64,000 bases of DNA from Carallia brachiata (taxonomy: Eukaryota; Streptophyta; Magnoliopsida; Malpighiales; Rhizophoraceae): positions 13,803,351-13,867,350 of the forward strand of contig JADCRB010000068.1 of assembly GCA_021464245.1 (NCBI GenBank). The letters run 5' to 3'. Positions 60,101 through 64,000 of this stretch are shown here, in pieces (positions within the stretch are counted from its first letter, which is position 1; each line of letters begins with the position of its first letter). The notes under the pieces are model-generated. The model did not search any database and had not been told where the DNA came from. It saw nothing but the letters and a program-made list of their open reading frames with translations. Both the position numbers and the translations under genes were made by a program.

Positions 60101-62244
60101 AAAAGTACTAAAAAGCTTCATATGCACACTAACCAAGAAAATAATAAAAAAAAGCAACCTTTAATCCACGTACCAATAAGGGAGAAACAAAATCATTAAA
60201 ACGATAAGTAACTTCCAATGGCTTAAGCTTTTCAACATAAAGTCTCTTCAAGCCATCGATAATGGATGTGACAGCATTGAGTGGCATCTGATCAGGAAAT
60301 TAGAAAGTCAATAAAGGCATCTGACCAGGATATTATAAAGCAACAGAGTCATGCAACTAACTTCTTTTTAGTAGGTAATAAACCTGTAACAGTTCCTATT
60401 AATATTTGTGCAAGAAGCTCCTTTACTTGCTTGTCAGACAAAAGAGTCAAAAGTGATTGATAATTTTGTAAAAACTCAGAGAATCATCTTGATTTGCATG
60501 GGTTGAAAAAATATATATATAAAAAATAAAAATAGAGGTAAGAAGAGTTAATTGATATGTAGATGCAACTAAAGAAAGCTAAGTAGTTCATCTGCAATTC
60601 TCATAAAGTATCCATGCACCCAAAAAAAAAAATTGATATGTAGATGCAACTAAAGAAAGCTAAGTAGTTCATCTGCAATTCTCATAAAGTATCCATGCAC
60701 CCAAAAAAAAAAAAAAGCACCAAAAAAATTCTCTTAAAGTATCCACAACATCACGAATGCTTAAAACATGTATCAAATTGAAAATATGGCTAAAGAAATG
60801 TTGAATAAATAATGTCACTCAGAGGGATATGAGCCTTTTTTTATTGAAATGTTCAAACACATAACTTACCTTTCTTGATGACTTTGGGTTATAACGTTGT
60901 GCTGCAGTTGATGGTTGTAGCTGAGTAGATCCTGCATCATCATTAGCAGCAACACAATTTATCCAATTAACCAAAACAAACTGGACAAGGCACAACAATT
61001 TATAACCACAGGTGTAGAGTATATCTTACGGTTGGCTTCAAGCTCGCTATTGGTAACTGAACGCCTTCTATTCTGGGGGGGAAAATTGAATCCAAAAGAA
61101 AATGCAAAAATATGGGAATATTAAGTTTGATTGAATTCCAAACAAGCAAGGTAAGCTGTGCATAGAAAAGTTTGGAGAAAGGCTTACAGCTAGCAACACA
61201 TCAATGCCTTCCATCAGTGGAAGTTTAATATTCTCTGTCAAGGCTGTATAGGAAGAAGAAACAAGAAATCCAAGTGGGTGAGCAACAATGACGTAAAACT
61301 GAAGACCCTTGCGATCGAATTCAATTGTTTAGGTTGAGGAAGCTAAGTCAATGGCGGGTGGGATGGTCCGATAGGACCGGCTAATTGTTTGTTTGTGAGC
61401 ATTTGTAAACAAAAAAGAAAACCCAAATCAATTTAATTAAAAACAGAGATAGGATAGTGAACGCACAGGTATCCTTAAGAAGCTGGGAGTTGATATCATG
61501 GCCGGCTTGTGCAAGAGAGACAAGCTGCATTGCATTGCATACATTCAACAAGCAATTGAGAATTAAAGTGTCATTGTGGCAGCATGAGCAATTGAAAACA
61601 AAGAAAAAATGAACAAAAGCGCTGAGGAAAGGGAACCAAACCTGCATCGCCGTGACAAACTCAGTAAATCCAAGGAACCCTTGGCGTTTGGAATCTGCAA
61701 GCGCCCATATCTACCAATGGAGAAGGTGCGGGAAGTAGCAACAAAAAAAAAAAAGATTTGATTTTTGGTTAATTAAAAACAAATGCCGTTATTATTAAGA
61801 AGCGGATAAGTAAATGCGCGTAAAAAGAAAGAAAGAAACAGAACAGAACATGAACAAGTGAACTGAACTGAATTGAATTGATAAAGGCCAACAACCAAAG
61901 GAAAGGAGGAAACATACAAAATAGAGAAACAGAGACAATCTTCAGCAAATAAACAGTAACAGTAGCAGTAGATAAAATACTAACCAAAAGAAATAAAAAA
62001 TCACATAAATAACATACACAAACACAGAGAGAGCAAGAGAGAGACACGCGTGAAAGACCTGTTTGAGTTGGGGGCGAGAAAGGTTGGAGATGGCGAAGAA
62101 GGCGGTAGCGTCGTTTCCAGTGATGCGGCCGTCTCCATCTGAATCCGCCAGGTCGAACCATTCCTTGTAGATCGCTTGTTGCTCTTTGGAGCAGCACCAC
62201 GCAGTGACAGTGCCACCGATCGTGCTTTTCACCATCGTCTCCAT
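57151..62244 (-). CDS. EHD1: EH-domain ATPase (EHD1/EHD2-like)
   Basis: Fifteen minus-strand exons: 62244-62059, 61710-61642, 61524-61467, 61243-61188, 61072-61030, 60931-60870, 60287-60174, 59951-59849, 59738-59689, 58798-58670, 58575-58324, 58231-58152, 57890-57764, 57575-57432 and 57336-57151. Together they encode 552 aa; Arabidopsis EHD1 is about 545. The EH domain is N-terminal, as in plants (animal EHDs have it C-terminal), with an EF-hand loop DLADSDGDGRIT (residues 31-42). The dynamin-like G domain has P-loop GQYSTGKT (211-218), DTPG (299-302) and NKAD (365-368), then helical membrane-binding regions. EHDs are ATP-driven membrane-remodelling proteins of endocytosis and recycling. All introns are GT-AG and in frame. 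EHD1 and EHD2 are close, so the paralogue is not certain; the neighbour IBR1 matches the EHD2 locus of Arabidopsis. Confidence 0.95.
60551..60712. repeat. 81-bp tandem duplication in EHD intron 6
   Basis: The segment beginning ATTGATATGTAGATGCAACT at 60551 is repeated from 60632 without visible substitutions. Each copy ends in an A run. Confidence 0.95.
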
Positions 62245-62935
62245 TGTTTTTTCGATCCAACTTTACCTGTTACCGCTTTTTCTTCTTCAATTTCAATTTC
62301 AAACCCCTCTTCTTCTTCTTCTCTTTCTTCCGAGTTCCCACTATCGGTTTTAAATTTCATAAAATAATGGCCTTTGTTTAACGTTTATTTAAATAAGAAT
62401 ACATGTTATAACTTAATGATAACTAACGAGTTTGAAATTTGAAAAATGTTACTGACTTTGTCTCCGCCTGTTCCTCTCCATTTGTCTGTTCTAATTTTTG
62501 AATTGAGCTCTACAGCATAATTTAACTTTTATAGTGTTTTTGACGATGAGGAAGTGATAGGAAAAAAAATATAAAATATTTTTATGAAAATAATTGTTTA
62601 GATAGATGAGAAATAAATGAAAAAATTGTTAAGAAATAAAATAATTAAAAAATTTGTGAGATAAAAAATTATAAGATAATTGAGTTGTTTGGGTAGATGA
62701 GAAATATAAGAGAAAGAAAATAATGGGAAAGAAAATAATAAAAAAATTTATAAGATAAAAAAGTTATGTAAAAAAGTAAGTTATTTAAATAGATAAAAAA
62801 ATTAATGAGAAAGGAAGTGACGATAATGATGAATGTATCAGGTAATATACAATAAATGAAATATAGTAAAATATAAGGCAAACTGATGCTTCTTACATAT
62901 TTTCATGAATGGTTAGGAACAATCCAAGGCCATAC
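62245..62935. other. EHD promoter and low-complexity repeats
   Basis: CT-rich sequence at 62278-62330 is likely EHD leader or core promoter. From about 62560 to 62850 there are roughly three imperfect copies of a segment containing GATAGATGAGAAATAA (TTGTTTAGATAGATGAG and TTGTTTGGGTAGATGAG among them). Confidence 0.55.
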
Positions 62936-63254
62936 CTGCATGGAGGCACACTTGTCAATGACTTTATCTACTTGTCTTTTGCCTTCAACACCACCCTAAT
63001 GAAACGTCTCCAATTCATGAAAAAAGTCAAGGAACTGCCAAGTGTTCTATGATTCACAAGCAGCAAAAACATGTAGATGGCAAAGGGAAAAGAAGATAAA
63101 AAAGGCATAATATTGAGTACCTCCAAGACCCGAGTCAAGCTTCTTATGACTACATACTCTCCCCTGCGAATTGCCTCTTCAGAGTTTAGTAAAGTGTCGG
63201 CAACATTGGAACCAGGATCAAAAACTCTACCTATTGAATTGGTTCTTGGAATGC
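62936..63254 (-). pseudogene. Two orphan exons of an unrecognised gene
   Basis: On the minus strand, 63254-63121 is open between AG (GATGTAG) and GT (GAGGTACTC). It encodes 44 full codons including GRVFDPGSNVADTLLNSEEA and IRRGEYVVIRSLTRVLE. 62995-62936 is open between AG and GT and adds GGVEGKRQVDKVIDKCASMQ. Both have canonical splice sites and compatible phases, so they look like real exons. I do not recognise the family. No first or last exon is visible, and only about 690 bp separate them from the EHD start. They are either a displaced gene fragment or part of a gene continuing beyond the window with an unseen last exon. Confidence 0.45.
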
Positions 63255-64000
63255 CTACATCACATCAATACAATAGGCAGGGTATCAGAAATGATCAGGT
63301 TTGAGACCGCCTAATATTCAATCTAATGAATTGACTAATTTAGATTGATTCGAGTAAGATTTTGAAGGGTGAAAAAGATCTCTCAGTAAGTATTTAATGT
63401 TACTACATTTTCAAGAACTTGAATTCAAAATTTTTGATTAAGCGATAACAAACTCCTATTAATTACACTAACACCTGTCGGTAAAATTTTCCCATTCCTT
63501 TCTATGGGTAAGAAACAAAACCAAATGCACAGTTAATTGTATTAAGATAATTACTTTTATTTAATGACTTTTTATATAGATTATTTATTATTTTTTAATT
63601 TCAGAATATAACAATTTATATGAATTTAATCATATTAAAAAAAATTATATCAAAGATGACAAAAAAATTTCCCCTAAAATTTTCTTTTTTTTCTTTCAAT
63701 AATTTGTATTATCTTATTACTATTTTAAAATTACTTTAAAAAATCACCGAACTCTTTCCTAAAGGTTAATGAATACACATGGTAATGGTGGATGATCAAC
63801 ATCGATCAGTCCATTCGCCCATCATTCTCTGACGTGGCTTCAATGGTTCATCGTGACACACATGAACGATGCAATGGCTTTCTCCTTCGACGTTTAAAAT
63901 TGACGTCGCCGCCAGCCCAATCCATTTTCTCCAAAAAAAAGAAAGGGCCCAATCCATACCGTCTTTTACTACACCCCACCTCACATTATCGTTAGTAATG
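63255..64000. other. Right edge, no supported gene
   Basis: AT-rich to about 63760. The last 240 bp are more GC-balanced and open on both strands, but I recognise no protein. An upstream exon of the orphan gene could be here or beyond the window. Confidence 0.4.

Noticed and set aside
1..64000. tRNA, rRNA or CRISPR loci
   Set aside because: I found no intact cloverleaf with paired arms, no rRNA-like sequence, and no repeat-spacer array; box A/B matches fall in SINE-like elements.

Overview
This window is nuclear DNA from a flowering plant, almost certainly a eudicot. It is AT-rich, genes are split by GT-AG introns, transposons are dense, and every recognisable gene has a close Arabidopsis counterpart. 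I cannot name the species.

Layout. 1139-6021 is a complete, young LTR element: 1.04-kb LTRs, flanking ACAAC duplications, primer site and polypurine tract, but no gag-pol. Its interior carries a WUSCHEL-type homeobox (WOX) gene. The gene has a homeodomain, and after a likely small intron a WUS box (TLPLFP) and a C-terminal EAR-type repression motif. It is preceded by tandem 44-bp repeats, several with a TATA box. This is the most striking object in the window. 7011-8290 (+) is a NAC transcription factor. 8.3-20.2 kb is gene-poor and holds Helitron-like 3' ends, inverted-repeat elements and a LINE RNase H remnant. 20243-21012 (+) is Mediator subunit MED11. 25595-28427 (+) is a SOBER1-type acyl-protein thioesterase/carboxylesterase with a Mutator-like MITE just upstream. 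29376-31872 (-) is an HT1-type Raf-like kinase. 36.4-38.25 kb is a broken Copia element. 43137-45848 (-) is IBR1, a peroxisomal short-chain dehydrogenase ending in SRL. 48891-52166 (-) is its tandem pseudogene. 54.73-55.65 kb is a long polypurine tract. 57151-62244 (-) is a 15-exon EH-domain ATPase (EHD). 62936-63254 (-) holds two orphan exons of an unrecognised gene.

The host genes do not form one pathway: transcription (NAC, MED11), lipid or ester hydrolysis (SOBER1), stomatal CO2 signalling (HT1), auxin precursor beta-oxidation (IBR1) and endocytic membrane traffic (EHD). IBR1 next to EHD also occurs in Arabidopsis (from memory, At4g05530 and At4g05520), so this pair is probably conserved microsynteny. 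The spaces between genes are filled by small elements, several present in two to four copies: tRNA-like SINEs, hAT-like elements and other inverted-repeat elements. All exon models come from reading splice sites by eye together with family knowledge; no transcript data were available.
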